Positions 25,941-35,103 of a stretch of 64,000 nt of DNA are shown here, one piece after another (the first letter of the stretch is position 1; every line of letters begins with the position of its first letter). The stretch comes from QWHO01 sp039809865 (lineage in GTDB: Bacteria; Vulcanimicrobiota; Xenobia; Xenobiales; QWHO01). The notes beneath the pieces are model-generated. The model made no database searches and was not told the origin of the DNA. It saw only the letters and a list, made by a program, of their open reading frames with translations. Position numbers and translations under genes: made by a program. The stretch lies in assembly GCA_039809865.1 (NCBI GenBank), contig JBDHVW010000008.1, positions 1 to 64,000 on the forward strand. The letters are read 5' to 3'.

Positions 25941-26621
25941 ATGCGCAAAATTCTGTTAATTCTGATGCTGGGCATGGTGGCGGTCGCGGCCGAGGCCCCC
26001 AAGACGCCCGCCCAGCAGCTCCTGGAGAAAGTGATGCAGGCCTACGTCGACCTCAAGAGCGGCGTGGTCACCGCCAGCATCAAGATCCACGACGACAAGA
26101 TGCAGGCCACCGAGCAGTCCGAGCTGCGCCTGATGCGTCCCAAGAAGATGTATTTCCACACCCACTTCACGCCCTCCGACAAGCCGGCCGTGGACGACTA
26201 CGTGGTGACCGACGGCAAGGAGATCTTCCTCTACGACACCAACCTGCCCAAGCAATACCTGGCGGGCAAGCTGCCCGACCCGATCCGCGTGATCGACCTG
26301 CCCAACCAGGGCTTTTACCTCGGACCGGGCAACTTCTTCCTCAACCTGATGACGGGTGAGGCCGACAAGGTGCTGCAGGGGCGCAAGCTCGAGCTCAAGG
26401 ACGGCAACATCCTTCGTCTCATCGCCGACGAGTCGGTGGACGAGTGGACCATCGACCCGGCCACCAACCGCGCCGTGCAGGTCACCAACTACGTCGACGG
26501 CAAGCCCATCGCCGAAGGCACGATCACCTACGCGCGCGTCAACGAGGAGATCCCTGACAGCGAGTTCCAGTTCACGCCGCCCGAGGGTGCCGAGCGGAAG
26601 GACATTGAGCGACAGGAGTAG
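25941..26621 (+). CDS. LolA-like outer-membrane lipoprotein-sorting protein (226 aa)
   Basis: A periplasmic lipoprotein carrier-type protein. It has a signal peptide (RKILLILMLGMVAVAAEA), then the LolA/LolB beta-barrel pattern: LLEKVMQAYVDLKSG, SELRLMRPKKMYFH, YVVTDGKEIFLYD, and a C-terminal DSEFQFTPPEGAER, which is the typical ending. Its presence supports a diderm envelope. The ATG at 25941 is 61 nt from the divergent M13 peptidase start. The following CCA-adding enzyme gene starts inside its 3' end (17-nt overlap). Confidence 0.85.
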   Translation: MRKILLILMLGMVAVAAEAPKTPAQQLLEKVMQAYVDLKSGVVTASIKIHDDKMQATEQSELRLMRPKKMYFHTHFTPSDKPAVDDYVVTDGKEIFLYDTNLPKQYLAGKLPDPIRVIDLPNQGFYLGPGNFFLNLMTGEADKVLQGRKLELKDGNILRLIADESVDEWTIDPATNRAVQVTNYVDGKPIAEGTITYARVNEEIPDSEFQFTPPEGAERKDIERQE

Positions 26622-27756
26622 CCTCTTCGCCGAGGTCCTGCGCGTCTGGCCCGAGGCCGCGGTGGTCGGGGGCACGTTGCGCGACCTGCGCTGGGGCCTT
26701 TCTCCCAAGGACCTCGATCTGGCCATGCCGCGCCCCGTCCTGGCGCCCGCGCGCTCGCTGTGCGACCGCCTGGGAGGCTCCTACGTCGAGCTGGACGCCG
26801 AGTGGGAGATCGCCCGCATCATCCTGGCCGACGGCTACCAGCTCGACCTGGCGGCCTGGGCCGGGGACAGCCTGGAAGAGGACCTGCGCCGCCGGGACTT
26901 CAGCCTGAATGCGCTGGGCGAGCGGCTCTCGGACGGCGTCCTGGTGGACCCGTGCGGCGGCCTGGCCGACCTGGAGGCGCGGGTGCTGCGGCCCACCTCG
27001 CCCGCGGTCTTTCCCGAGGATCCGCTGCGCCTGCTGCGCGCCGTGCGCTTCCTGGCCTGCAAAGGCCTGACCGCTCATCCCACGCTGGACCCGCTGCTGC
27101 GCGAGCACGCCCCTCTGCTGGCCCGGGTCAGCGCCGAGCGCGTCCGCGACGAGCTGGCTTTGATCCTGGAGAGCGGCCTCTCGCCACAGGTGTCGCGGCT
27201 GCGCCGGACGGGGCTCTGGAAGATGCTCTTTCCTCACGACCCGGAACCCGCCACGCTCGTGAGTTTGGAGCGAGACGACCTCGCCTGGGCTCCCCCGGGC
27301 ACGCGCGCGTGGCTCGAGCAGCCCCTGGGCGGTCCGCGCCCGCGCAGACTCTCGCTGGCGCTGGCTGCCCTGGGCGCGGTCTTTCCCCAGCCCGCCCGCG
27401 CCGAAGAGCGCTTCTTCGAGAGGGTCTCCCAGGCTCGCCCCCTGGAGGTCGGGCCGGACCGCGGCGAGCGCTATCGCTGGCTCAAGCACATGGGCCCCGA
27501 AGCCGTGGACGCTTGCGTGCTGGCGCACCAGGCCCGTCCCTCCGCCCACCTCGCCGAGCTGATCCGCTCGGTCCTCACGCAAGACGAAGTGGCCGCCCCC
27601 CGGCTGGCGGTGGACGGCCACGATCTGGTGCGTGAGCTGGAGCTTCCGCCGGGCCCGGCGATCGGTCGCCTGCTCGAGGAGCTGGCGGCGCACACGGCGG
27701 CCCACGGGCCGCTTACGCGCGCGCAGTCGTTAGAGCTGGTCCAACAGCTGCTCTAG
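26605..27756 (+). CDS. CCA tRNA nucleotidyltransferase/poly(A) polymerase family (383 aa)
   Basis: A class II nucleotidyltransferase that adds or repairs the 3' CCA of tRNA. Motifs: AAVVGGTLRD (GGxVRD class, with Leu), KDLDLAM for the catalytic Asp pair, RRDFSLNAL (RRDFTINAL), VDPCGGLADLEARVLR, and DPLRLLRAVRF before the helical C-terminal part. The best start is TTG 26605, overlapping the LolA-like gene by 17 nt and preceded by GGAAGG; any later start would cut the GGxxRD motif. The tail domain is divergent, so A-adding or poly(A) activity cannot be excluded. Confidence 0.88.
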   Translation: MSDRSSLFAEVLRVWPEAAVVGGTLRDLRWGLSPKDLDLAMPRPVLAPARSLCDRLGGSYVELDAEWEIARIILADGYQLDLAAWAGDSLEEDLRRRDFSLNALGERLSDGVLVDPCGGLADLEARVLRPTSPAVFPEDPLRLLRAVRFLACKGLTAHPTLDPLLREHAPLLARVSAERVRDELALILESGLSPQVSRLRRTGLWKMLFPHDPEPATLVSLERDDLAWAPPGTRAWLEQPLGGPRPRRLSLALAALGAVFPQPARAEERFFERVSQARPLEVGPDRGERYRWLKHMGPEAVDACVLAHQARPSAHLAELIRSVLTQDEVAAPRLAVDGHDLVRELELPPGPAIGRLLEELAAHTAAHGPLTRAQSLELVQQLL

Positions 27757-28320
27757 CTTCTGACTGCCCGCCTTCCGCAGGCGCTCGAGATAGCTCTCGC
27801 GGTCGGCCCCTTTGGAGCGCGCGAAGTAGAGGTCGTCGTCGACGTATTCCCCCTGTTGTTGGGCGACGAGGAGCGCTTTCTCGGCCTCGTCCCAGCGCTC
27901 GAGCTGGTTGCAGAGGCGGCCGAAGGGCAGGGCGCAGGTGGGGTCGAGCCGATAGGCTTCGGCGCTGCAATCGTAGGCGGTGGGGTCGTGGAACTCTTGC
28001 AAGACGATCTCGGTGGCCACGAACCGGGGGCTCGCTTTCGCGTCCAGAGCCCTCCGATAATCGGCCAGGGAGCGCTTCTCCCATCCCAGAGCGCGGTTGG
28101 TACGGGCGCGTCCGATCAGGGCATCTTGATTGCGGGGAAAATGATCGAGCACCCAGTTGTAGTGGTCGAGGGACTCGGTGTAGTAGCCCCAGTTGTAGCG
28201 GGCGATTCCCTCCGCGAGATGGTTGTACATCTCCTCTTTGGGGGTGGGGGGGCGGCTCCACCAGACCAGCAGTGCGACCCCCACCAGGACCAGGCTGAGC
28301 TCAACCTCGCGACGGCGCAT
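27730..28320 (-). CDS. Membrane-anchored TPR-like protein (196 aa)
   Basis: An N-terminal anchor (VELSLVLVGVALLVWW) is followed by TPR-like helices: YNHLAEGIARYNWGYYTESLDHYNWVL, then ALIGRARTNRALGWEKRSLADYRRALD and ERWDEAEKALLVAQQQ. These suit protein-protein contact. No enzymatic motif. It is convergent with the CCA-adding gene (27-nt overlap) and faces away from the small open frame at 28382. Confidence 0.75.
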   Translation of the reverse strand: MRRREVELSLVLVGVALLVWWSRPPTPKEEMYNHLAEGIARYNWGYYTESLDHYNWVLDHFPRNQDALIGRARTNRALGWEKRSLADYRRALDAKASPRFVATEIVLQEFHDPTAYDCSAEAYRLDPTCALPFGRLCNQLERWDEAEKALLVAQQQGEYVDDDLYFARSKGADRESYLERLRKAGSQKLEQLLDQL

Positions 28321-28381
28321 GCATGAAGAATTCCGGGCGCTCTTTCAGGCTCCTTTCCTGGAGGCCATGCTAGTCTGGCTC

Positions 28382-28519
28382 ATGCTCACCAGAACGGCGC
28401 TCCAGCAGCACGTAAGCGCTTACCGGCGCGGACTCTCCGGTCCGCCGGAGGTCGAGCTGCCGCCGGATGCCCAGGCCGTCGTCCTGGGCGCCACCCGGGT
28501 GGCCAAGCGGAGAATTTAA
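28382..28519 (+). CDS. Possible 45-aa protein, doubtful
   Basis: A short frame with ATG 28382 coding for a basic peptide that ends in LGATRVAKRRI. It ends directly next to the stop of the convergent kinase fusion gene. There is no ribosome-binding site and no recognisable family. It fills the only unassigned gap of the region (28321-28519). It may be non-coding or the tail of a decayed gene. Confidence 0.25.
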   Translation: MLTRTALQQHVSAYRRGLSGPPEVELPPDAQAVVLGATRVAKRRI

Positions 28520-30745
28520 CTACTTCTTGACGGTCTCGATCAGGTCGTAGTGCCCCTCGCGCACTTCCACCACGTATGCGTTGCGCAACTCGAGCTGCTG
28601 TCCCAGGCCAAAGGGACCGGTCACCCCGTGATAGGGCGGCTGGTGCGTCAGAAAGTCGTGCACGGTCTCGCGTGAGGTGACGGGTGTGCCGCGATGGCCG
28701 TTGGGGCCTTCGGGGCCGTCCCGGGCCAGGGCCAGGGCGGCCACCTGCAGGGCGTCATAGCCCGAGGAGGGGACGTGGCTGGGCAGGTTGAGGCCGAACG
28801 ACTGGCGGTACTCGCCTACGAACTGACGCACCGCCGGGTCCTCGGCCTCGGGGTGGAAGTAGCTGGCCGTGTAGATGTCCTGGTAGGCCGCCAGGCCCGG
28901 CGCGAACAGCGCCAGCTGCGTGGCCACCGGGACGTGCCAGTGCTGCTCCTCCATGGCCTTCTCGAAGAGAGCCACGCGCGAGGCGCGGTAGTCGGAGAAG
29001 AAGACGCAGTCCACGCCTCGCCGTTGCAGCGTGGCCACCTCGTCGGTAAAGCTGACTGGCATGCCCACGAAATCCCGTCGCGCGCCGATCTCTCCTCCCA
29101 CTTTCTGGAACGCCTTCTGGAAGATCTCCGAGCACGAGCCGGAGAACTTCAGGCTCTCGTCCACCAGCATGCCGGCTTTCCGGTAGCCTTTCTGGTAGAG
29201 ATAGCGGGCCAGGGCCTCGATGCGGAACTGGTTGGTATCGGCCACCGTGAGCACGTAAGGGCTGACGGTCCACATGGCCGGGTCCGAGGCCGTGGGCGCC
29301 AGCAAGGTCATCCTGGCCTCGTCGAAGATCGGCGCCATGTTCAGCGAGCGCTGCGAGGAGAAGGCGCCGATCGCCAGCAGATACTGGGGATTCTTGACGA
29401 CTTCGTTGGCGATCTCCAGGGCGCGATCGCCGTCCGAGGCGTCGTCGAACACGTCCAGCCAGACCGGGCGCTGGTTGATGCCGCCTTGCTTGTTGATCTC
29501 GCGCTGCGCCAGGGCAAGCCCGTAGAGCATGGGGTAGCCCTCGAGCCCGTCCGCCCCGCTCAGGGAGCAGATGATCGGCACTTTCACCACCTCACGCCCG
29601 CTCATCTGGGCGTAGAGGTTGTTCTTCATGATATGCGCCTCGGCGTCGTCAGGATGCCGGGTGAGCTGATCGTCGAGCAAGGCCACCGCCTGGTTGGTGC
29701 GACCCTGACCCAGCAGAGTCAGCGCCTCGGCACAGGCCTGCGAGCGGGGGCGCTGGCTCTGGTGGCGCGCCGGAGCCTTCCAGGCCACCGCGGCCAGAAT
29801 GAACGCCACCGTGGCCACGGCCAGCAAGAAGATCGGCCAGCGCGGCACCGGGCGCCGCCGGGGTGGGTGGCGCATGACCTTGGGCTTACTCGGATCGCCT
29901 TCCTTCCGCGGCATCAAGCGCGTCACCGGGGCCGGCATCCCCAGATCGCCCGAGGGCAAGCGGCGCGAGAGCAACAAAAAGAGCTCGTGCACCAGCCGCG
30001 CGGCGGACCCGTAGCGCTTGTCGGCATCCACCTCGAGGCAACGCTGCACCAGCTGCTCGAACTCCGGATCGAGGTCGTCGCGGTATTTCGAGAGCTGGTT
30101 CGTGCCATAGACCGGCGAGGGTGGATGGCCCGTCAGGATGTAGTAGAGCGTGGCCCCCAGCGCGTAGACGTCCGAACGGGCGTCGGTCTGGCCGGCCTCG
30201 TCCCACTGCTCGGGGGGCGCGTAGCCGATGGAGCCCGAGGCATGGGTGTCGCGCGGCTTGCCCTCGATGAAATGGCGCGCCAGGCCGAAGTCGATCAGCT
30301 TGAGGTTGCGGTTCTCCTGGACGATGATGTTCTCGGGCTTGAGGTCGCGGAAGATGACCGGAGGCTCGCGGGTGTGCAGATAGTCGAGCAGGCGGGCGAT
30401 CTCGAGCCCCCACCGCAGGGCCTGGATCTCGTCCACCTGCCCGCGCGAGGTGACCTCGTCGAGCAGGGTGCGCCCCTCCACATACTCCATCACGAGGTAC
30501 TCGTTGCCGTCCTCGCTGAAGTAGTCCACGATCATCGGCAGGTTGCGGTGGCGCAGCCCCGACAGGATGCGCACCTCGCGCTCGAAGCTCTCGCGCGCCC
30601 CGTAAGGCAAGGTCTCGGGGCAGAGCATCTCCTTGACGGCCCACTGCTTGCCCGGCAGGCGCAGGTCCTCACACAGGAAGACCGAGCCCATCCCGCCGTG
30701 GCCGAGCGTCTTCATCACCTGGTAGCGTCTCTGGAGATTCTTCAA
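28520..30745 (-). CDS. Ser/Thr protein kinase fused to a periplasmic amino-acid-binding (type 1 PBP) domain (741 aa)
   Basis: A one-protein sensor. The N-terminal ~270 residues are a Hanks-type kinase: Gly loop LGHGGMGSVF, Lys in WAVKEM, FRDLKPEN (the His of HRD replaced by Phe, usual catalytic Asp kept), DFGLAR, and GSIGYAPPEQW. A basic linker precedes a single membrane helix (about 303-325, WPIFLLAVATVAFILAAVAW). Outside is a short TPR-like piece (NQAVALLDDQLTRHPDDAEAH) and then from ~385 a Leu/Ile/Val-type binding protein (PIICSLSGADGL, INKQGGINQRPVWLDVFDDASD, YDALQVAALAL). A ligand outside should control phosphorylation inside (inference). Its start overlaps the CHAT gene stop (ATGA). Confidence 0.93.
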   Translation of the reverse strand: MKNLQRRYQVMKTLGHGGMGSVFLCEDLRLPGKQWAVKEMLCPETLPYGARESFEREVRILSGLRHRNLPMIVDYFSEDGNEYLVMEYVEGRTLLDEVTSRGQVDEIQALRWGLEIARLLDYLHTREPPVIFRDLKPENIIVQENRNLKLIDFGLARHFIEGKPRDTHASGSIGYAPPEQWDEAGQTDARSDVYALGATLYYILTGHPPSPVYGTNQLSKYRDDLDPEFEQLVQRCLEVDADKRYGSAARLVHELFLLLSRRLPSGDLGMPAPVTRLMPRKEGDPSKPKVMRHPPRRRPVPRWPIFLLAVATVAFILAAVAWKAPARHQSQRPRSQACAEALTLLGQGRTNQAVALLDDQLTRHPDDAEAHIMKNNLYAQMSGREVVKVPIICSLSGADGLEGYPMLYGLALAQREINKQGGINQRPVWLDVFDDASDGDRALEIANEVVKNPQYLLAIGAFSSQRSLNMAPIFDEARMTLLAPTASDPAMWTVSPYVLTVADTNQFRIEALARYLYQKGYRKAGMLVDESLKFSGSCSEIFQKAFQKVGGEIGARRDFVGMPVSFTDEVATLQRRGVDCVFFSDYRASRVALFEKAMEEQHWHVPVATQLALFAPGLAAYQDIYTASYFHPEAEDPAVRQFVGEYRQSFGLNLPSHVPSSGYDALQVAALALARDGPEGPNGHRGTPVTSRETVHDFLTHQPPYHGVTGPFGLGQQLELRNAYVVEVREGHYDLIETVKK

Positions 30746-33570
30746 CGCCAGTCCCCGATCAGCACGAAAGGCGCCCAGTAGAAGGGATGGCTGGTCGCAG
30801 GCTGGCGCAGCAGCTGGAGCTGCGCTGCCTGCATGGCACGGGCCAGGTCCTGGTCGTGGTCCAGGCCATCATAGAGCGAGACCATCAGCTCGCGGGTGGC
30901 GGCGTCGTCCACCTTCCAGAGGCTGGCGACCAGCGTGCGCGACCCCGCAAAACTGAAGGCCTCGGCCAGGGTCGTCAACTCGGAGCCCGGCTGGCGGTCG
31001 GCCAGCGCCGTCTGGCAGGCCGAGAGGGTCACCATCCGGACGCCGTCGAGCTTCATTCCGGCGATATCGCCGATTCCCAACCGCTCGTTTCCGGCCATCA
31101 CGAGATAGCTCGAGCTGGGGTTGTTGGAGTTCAGCATTCCGTGCGTGGCCAGGTGCAGATAGCCCATGCCTTTGGCGGACTCGAGGAAGCGCTTGTTGGT
31201 CGCCTCGGGCCCCAGCAGCAGGCCGCCCGGATGTTTCCGGGCCAGCTCTTCGGCCTCCTGGGCGGCCGCAGGCAACGAGCCGTCCGGATTGCCGACCGCC
31301 AGCAGGCCCCGGGGACGCGTCACGGGGGGGCGGCCCAGCAGCTCGAGGTCGCTCGACTTGGTCAACACGACCACGGCTTTGCGCTCCACCAGGTAGTGGT
31401 CGCCGGCCTTCAGCGCGTGGAATGGGAGGTAATGCAGGAAGCCGGTGGGGATGACGGCCAGCACGGGGCGCTCGCCCAGGTCGGCTTCCACCGGGGCGAT
31501 CAAGAGCCGGTAGAGCTCGGACGCCGGCCCGGAAAGGTCTTCCTGGCGTACGCAGCCGTTGCGGACCGAGCGCACCAGCTCCTCGAGCTCGGCCCGGGTC
31601 GTGGGCGATTGGCGAATCGACAGCTGCTCGCGCGTCAGGACGAACATGTAGAGCGCCTTTTCGGCCGGAAAATACTGCACCACCGTCACGTCGGGCGGCA
31701 GCTCGGCCTGCACCCGGCTGAAGTTGACCGGGCGCACCGCCAACAGGCGCTCGTAGTCGGGGTTTTGGGCCCGGATCTCCTGAAGCTGCAGGTAGAAGCC
31801 GGCGCGGTCGTCCAGCCCGGCCGACTGCAGGCTGCGAAGCTCGGAGGCGGCCGGTTGCAGGTCGGGCAGTCCGCGACTCAGCTCCTCGAGCTCCAGACCT
31901 GCCTGGGCCTCGACCTGAGCCAGGCGGCCCTGCACGGCCAGCGCCTCCTCGACGCGCCCGGCCGCGAGCAGCAGCTCGCTCAAACGGTCGTAAGCCTGGC
32001 GATATTGCTGGCGCAACGCGTGGGAGGCCTCGGGACCGCCGCCCGACTCGGCCAATTGCCGCTCGATCAACCCGATGGCCTCCTGCAGCTCGGGCATGCC
32101 GCCCAGCGCGATCAGCGCCCGGATGCGCCCGGGTCGGAAGGTGCGATATTCCTCCGCCAGACGCCGGGCCAAAGCCGGGTCGTGTTTTTCCTCCAGCTCG
32201 ACCCAGCGCGGATCGTCCAACCCCAGGAAGCCCTGATGGCGAGCCAGATAACGTTTCGCGCGGGCCAGGTCAGCCTCGAAGTCGACGTGGGTCCGAGCCC
32301 GCTCCAGGTGGTAGATACCCAGGAGCCGGGCCAGGGCGCCCTCGTTCCAGACGAACAGGAATGGGCTCGGGGGCGCGTCCGGTGGCGGCGGAACGGGGGC
32401 CATGGCGTACTGCGCCAGTTGAAAAGCCAGCGTGGCCTCGTCGAAGCGCTTCTCCAGCTCGACCCGCGGCGCTGCCAGCAACTCCAGGCGCTCGCGCGCC
32501 AGCTCGGTCTGGCCCAGGCTCTCGAGGCGCCGGACCGTGTCCAGCTCGAGCCGGAAGAGGCCCAGCGCCAGCTCCGGATTCCACAGCTCCAGGAACTGGT
32601 GCGGCTGGCTCGGCTGGAGCGAGAACGATTCGTCGAAGGCCTGGCGATTCAGCTTCTGCAGGCGGCCCAGGTCGCGCCGCACCAGGTAGTCGAGCTGGGC
32701 GCGCACCGGAAACTCTTCCGTCTCGGCCAGTTGCCGCCGCAGCCCCTCGGCCACCCAGATCTGGGCGGCCCCACAGAGCCAGCGCCCTTCCCCTGTCTGA
32801 AGGTGGCGCACGGGAAGGCCCTCCAGGCGGCGCCAGGCCTGCTCGTGGCGCTGGAGAAAGGTCGGGAAGTCGAGGCGCGCGCCCTTTTCGAGCTCGCGCT
32901 CCAGCGTCACACTGTCGAGCACGAAGCCGGCCACGGCATTGTCCCCAACGAGTTGCCGGAGTTGCGCAAGATGCCGGTCGACCTCCGCGGGACGCGCCAG
33001 CTGACGAGCCGCCGAGAGCCGGCAGAGCTCACTGCTGAGCGTGGGTGGAGTCGTCAGGGCCAGGGCTTGCTCGGCCTGCCCGGCGCTCTCCAGGGCCAGG
33101 ATCTCCAGCTCGGGATGCGGCCCCAGCGCCTTCAGCATGCGGCTGGCTGCCGTCGCGTCGCCCACGCGGATGGCCAGGTGCAGGCAGGCCAGCTGCTCGT
33201 CCCGGGGCGCCTCGGCGGCCACCCGGGTGGGAATGGCCCTGCGCGTCAGCAGGTCGGGGTCGTCGGCCAGCGCCGTCCCGTCCCATGTCGTGGGCACCAG
33301 CAGCAGACCGCGGGCCTTCAGCTGCTCCGTCGGCCCGGGATCTCCCGCCAGCAGCAGCGCGCGTGCCAGGGCGTTGGCCAGATAGCTCTCCTCGGGCCGG
33401 CCGAGCAGCCGGGCGAAGAGCGCCCGCGCCTCGTCGGCGTTCAGGAACGCGCCCTGGCCCAGGCTCGCGTAGTCCCGCGCGGCCACCCAGGCGCGCGCAT
33501 TGGCCTCGAAATCGGCGCGCGCCGGCAGGGCCAGCAGGAACAGAGCCAGGAGGAGCACGAGCGCGCGCAT
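30742..33570 (-). CDS. Secreted CHAT-domain (caspase-like) peptidase with helical repeats (942 aa)
   Basis: A signal peptide (RALVLLLALFLLALPARA) is followed by ~550 residues of TPR-like helices (ELSRGLPDLQ, QLREL-type coils) and a C-terminal CHAT domain. Catalytic residues are visible: His in LHLATHGML (about residue 807) and Cys in VTLSACQTAL (about 850), with HYLPFHALKAGDHYLVE and FSFAGSRTLVASLWKVDD framing them. CHAT peptidases are C14-like Cys proteases, often held inactive by partners. The exported location is notable. It starts 18 nt after the LuxR gene stop and its stop overlaps the kinase start, so the three should be co-expressed. Confidence 0.92.
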   Translation of the reverse strand: MRALVLLLALFLLALPARADFEANARAWVAARDYASLGQGAFLNADEARALFARLLGRPEESYLANALARALLLAGDPGPTEQLKARGLLLVPTTWDGTALADDPDLLTRRAIPTRVAAEAPRDEQLACLHLAIRVGDATAASRMLKALGPHPELEILALESAGQAEQALALTTPPTLSSELCRLSAARQLARPAEVDRHLAQLRQLVGDNAVAGFVLDSVTLERELEKGARLDFPTFLQRHEQAWRRLEGLPVRHLQTGEGRWLCGAAQIWVAEGLRRQLAETEEFPVRAQLDYLVRRDLGRLQKLNRQAFDESFSLQPSQPHQFLELWNPELALGLFRLELDTVRRLESLGQTELARERLELLAAPRVELEKRFDEATLAFQLAQYAMAPVPPPPDAPPSPFLFVWNEGALARLLGIYHLERARTHVDFEADLARAKRYLARHQGFLGLDDPRWVELEEKHDPALARRLAEEYRTFRPGRIRALIALGGMPELQEAIGLIERQLAESGGGPEASHALRQQYRQAYDRLSELLLAAGRVEEALAVQGRLAQVEAQAGLELEELSRGLPDLQPAASELRSLQSAGLDDRAGFYLQLQEIRAQNPDYERLLAVRPVNFSRVQAELPPDVTVVQYFPAEKALYMFVLTREQLSIRQSPTTRAELEELVRSVRNGCVRQEDLSGPASELYRLLIAPVEADLGERPVLAVIPTGFLHYLPFHALKAGDHYLVERKAVVVLTKSSDLELLGRPPVTRPRGLLAVGNPDGSLPAAAQEAEELARKHPGGLLLGPEATNKRFLESAKGMGYLHLATHGMLNSNNPSSSYLVMAGNERLGIGDIAGMKLDGVRMVTLSACQTALADRQPGSELTTLAEAFSFAGSRTLVASLWKVDDAATRELMVSLYDGLDHDQDLARAMQAAQLQLLRQPATSHPFYWAPFVLIGDWR

Positions 33571-33588
33571 GGTGCTGTAGGGTTCTCG

Positions 33589-34125
33589 CTAGATCAGAAT
33601 CAATCCCTTGCGCAGACCCGCCGTCACCGCCTCGGTGCGGCTGTTGGCAGCGAGCTTCGTGAAGATGGAGCTGAGGTGGAACTTGACCGTATTGTCCGAG
33701 ATGCCCAGGCGGCTCGAGATCTGTTTGTTGGCCAGCCCCTCGGCCATCAAGCGGAGCACGTCCAGCTCGCGGGCGGTCAGCGGCGACTCGGCGGGCTCGG
33801 GGGGAGCCTGCAGGCCGGGAACCTGCACCACCAGGCCGCGACAGACCGCCTCCAGAGCGATCAGGATATCCTCGTCGTCCAGGTCGCGCGGCAACCAGCC
33901 CCGCGCCAGCGCCAGCTCGCCGGGGTCGGGGACGCGCCCGCTCAGCACCAGCGTCCAGCCCTCGACGGCCCCCAGGGGCTCCCCGTTGTCGAGCTCCCGC
34001 AGCACCACGTCGGGCTCCTCGGAGACCAGCTCGAAGGAGGGGCTCGAGCGCACCAGCGCCGCCAGCCCCCGGCGCACTGAAGGATTGGCGGCGCTGACGG
34101 CGATCCGCGCCGGCGGACTCAGCAT
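33589..34125 (-). CDS. LuxR/NarL-type regulator with degenerate receiver domain (178 aa)
   Basis: The C-terminal ~65 residues are a GerE-type HTH: LTARELDVLRLMAEGLANKQISSRLGISDNTVKFHLSSIFTKLAA. The N-terminal ~100 residues look like a response-regulator receiver in length and pattern, but the acidic pocket is missing: where VDDHPxVRRGL is expected it reads VSAANPSVRRGL, and no Asp sits at the end of strand 3. So phosphorylation by a histidine kinase is unlikely; control may come from the neighbouring Ser/Thr kinase or a ligand (inference). Start overlaps the protease gene stop by 7 nt. Confidence 0.88.
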   Translation of the reverse strand: MLSPPARIAVSAANPSVRRGLAALVRSSPSFELVSEEPDVVLRELDNGEPLGAVEGWTLVLSGRVPDPGELALARGWLPRDLDDEDILIALEAVCRGLVVQVPGLQAPPEPAESPLTARELDVLRLMAEGLANKQISSRLGISDNTVKFHLSSIFTKLAANSRTEAVTAGLRKGLILI

Positions 34126-35039
34126 CCAGGCTTTTCGCGGTAGATTTCCTTGACGACCTCGGTGGGGCCGGTTCGCTCGCCCGTCTCGAGCGTCACATCC
34201 TCGATCCGGTCGCCCCCGCGCACCACGCCCAGCACGACCTTGTCGCCCGGGGAGCGGTCGACGAGCTGCACCAGCAAGTCCTCGACGCCGGTGACGCTCT
34301 GGCCGTCGAAAGCGATCAGGATGTCTCCCTGCACCAGGCCTGCCCGATCGCCCGGACCCTCGGGCTCGACGTGCAGAACGATCACTCCCCCGGGGGCCTG
34401 GAGTTTTGGGGGTAGCTCCACGCTGTGCATGGCGAGTCCGAGATAGGCCCGGCCAATCCGCGCTCCTTTCTGCCAGCGCTCCACCAGGCCACTGATGGTG
34501 CTGACCGCTATCGTCAGGGCTCCCGAGCGCGTCAGCGCATCGGTGTTGAGCCCGATGACCCTTCCCTCGACGTCGACCAGCGGTCCGCCCGAGTAACCCG
34601 GGTAGAGTCGCAAGTCGGGTTGCAGATGCTCTTCCAGCTCGGCGCCGTTCCAGAGGCGCCAGGGGCCGCCTTTCTCGCTCAGGACGCCCAGCGAGGTGCC
34701 CAGTCCGTCTACCGGCGAGCGCGCCACGGCCAGCACCAACTGGCCGACCTCGACGGACGGCGCGGTCACGATCGGGGGGGCAGCCAGCCCCTCGACCTTC
34801 AGCAGAGCGAGGTCGCGCGAGTCCCGCGCCGCCAGGCGGGCCGGCAGCTCGCGGCCGTCGGCGGTGTGCACGGTGATGTCCTCGCGCTTGAGGGTGTGGG
34901 CCGCGGTGACCACCAGATCGCCGCCCCAGGCGATGCCGCTCGAGGCCAGGCGACGGCGACCGTTGACGGCCACGGTAAACGCCCCGGCCTGGCGCACCAG
35001 GGAGATCAGCTCTTGGGAGAATTCGTTTAGCTTGCTCAT
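34119..35039 (-). CDS. HtrA/DegP-like trypsin-fold serine protease with PDZ domain (306 aa)
   Basis: A serine protease with the full triad: His in VVTAAHTL, Asp in RDLALLKV, Ser in YPGYSGGPLVD. A C-terminal PDZ domain follows (YLGLAMHSVELPP, VEPEGPGDRAGLVQGDILIAFDGQSV). There is no signal peptide: ATG 35039 begins SKLNEFSQELISLVRQAG, so the protein is probably cytoplasmic, unlike DegP. It opens the protease-LuxR-CHAT-kinase cassette and overlaps the LuxR gene by 7 nt. Confidence 0.92.
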   Translation of the reverse strand: MSKLNEFSQELISLVRQAGAFTVAVNGRRRLASSGIAWGGDLVVTAAHTLKREDITVHTADGRELPARLAARDSRDLALLKVEGLAAPPIVTAPSVEVGQLVLAVARSPVDGLGTSLGVLSEKGGPWRLWNGAELEEHLQPDLRLYPGYSGGPLVDVEGRVIGLNTDALTRSGALTIAVSTISGLVERWQKGARIGRAYLGLAMHSVELPPKLQAPGGVIVLHVEPEGPGDRAGLVQGDILIAFDGQSVTGVEDLLVQLVDRSPGDKVVLGVVRGGDRIEDVTLETGERTGPTEVVKEIYREKPGC

Positions 35040-35103
35040 AGCGCCATCATGCCACAACCGGGGCGGGCGCGCTTCGGGCAAATGGACCTGCCCATCAGGG
35101 TGG

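Noticed and set aside
30787..34080. Very long antisense open frame (1097 codons) opposite the CHAT gene
   Set aside because: High GC at third positions opens antisense frames; its translation is Gln/Arg/Gly/His-rich with no domains, while the opposite strand encodes a clear CHAT protease.
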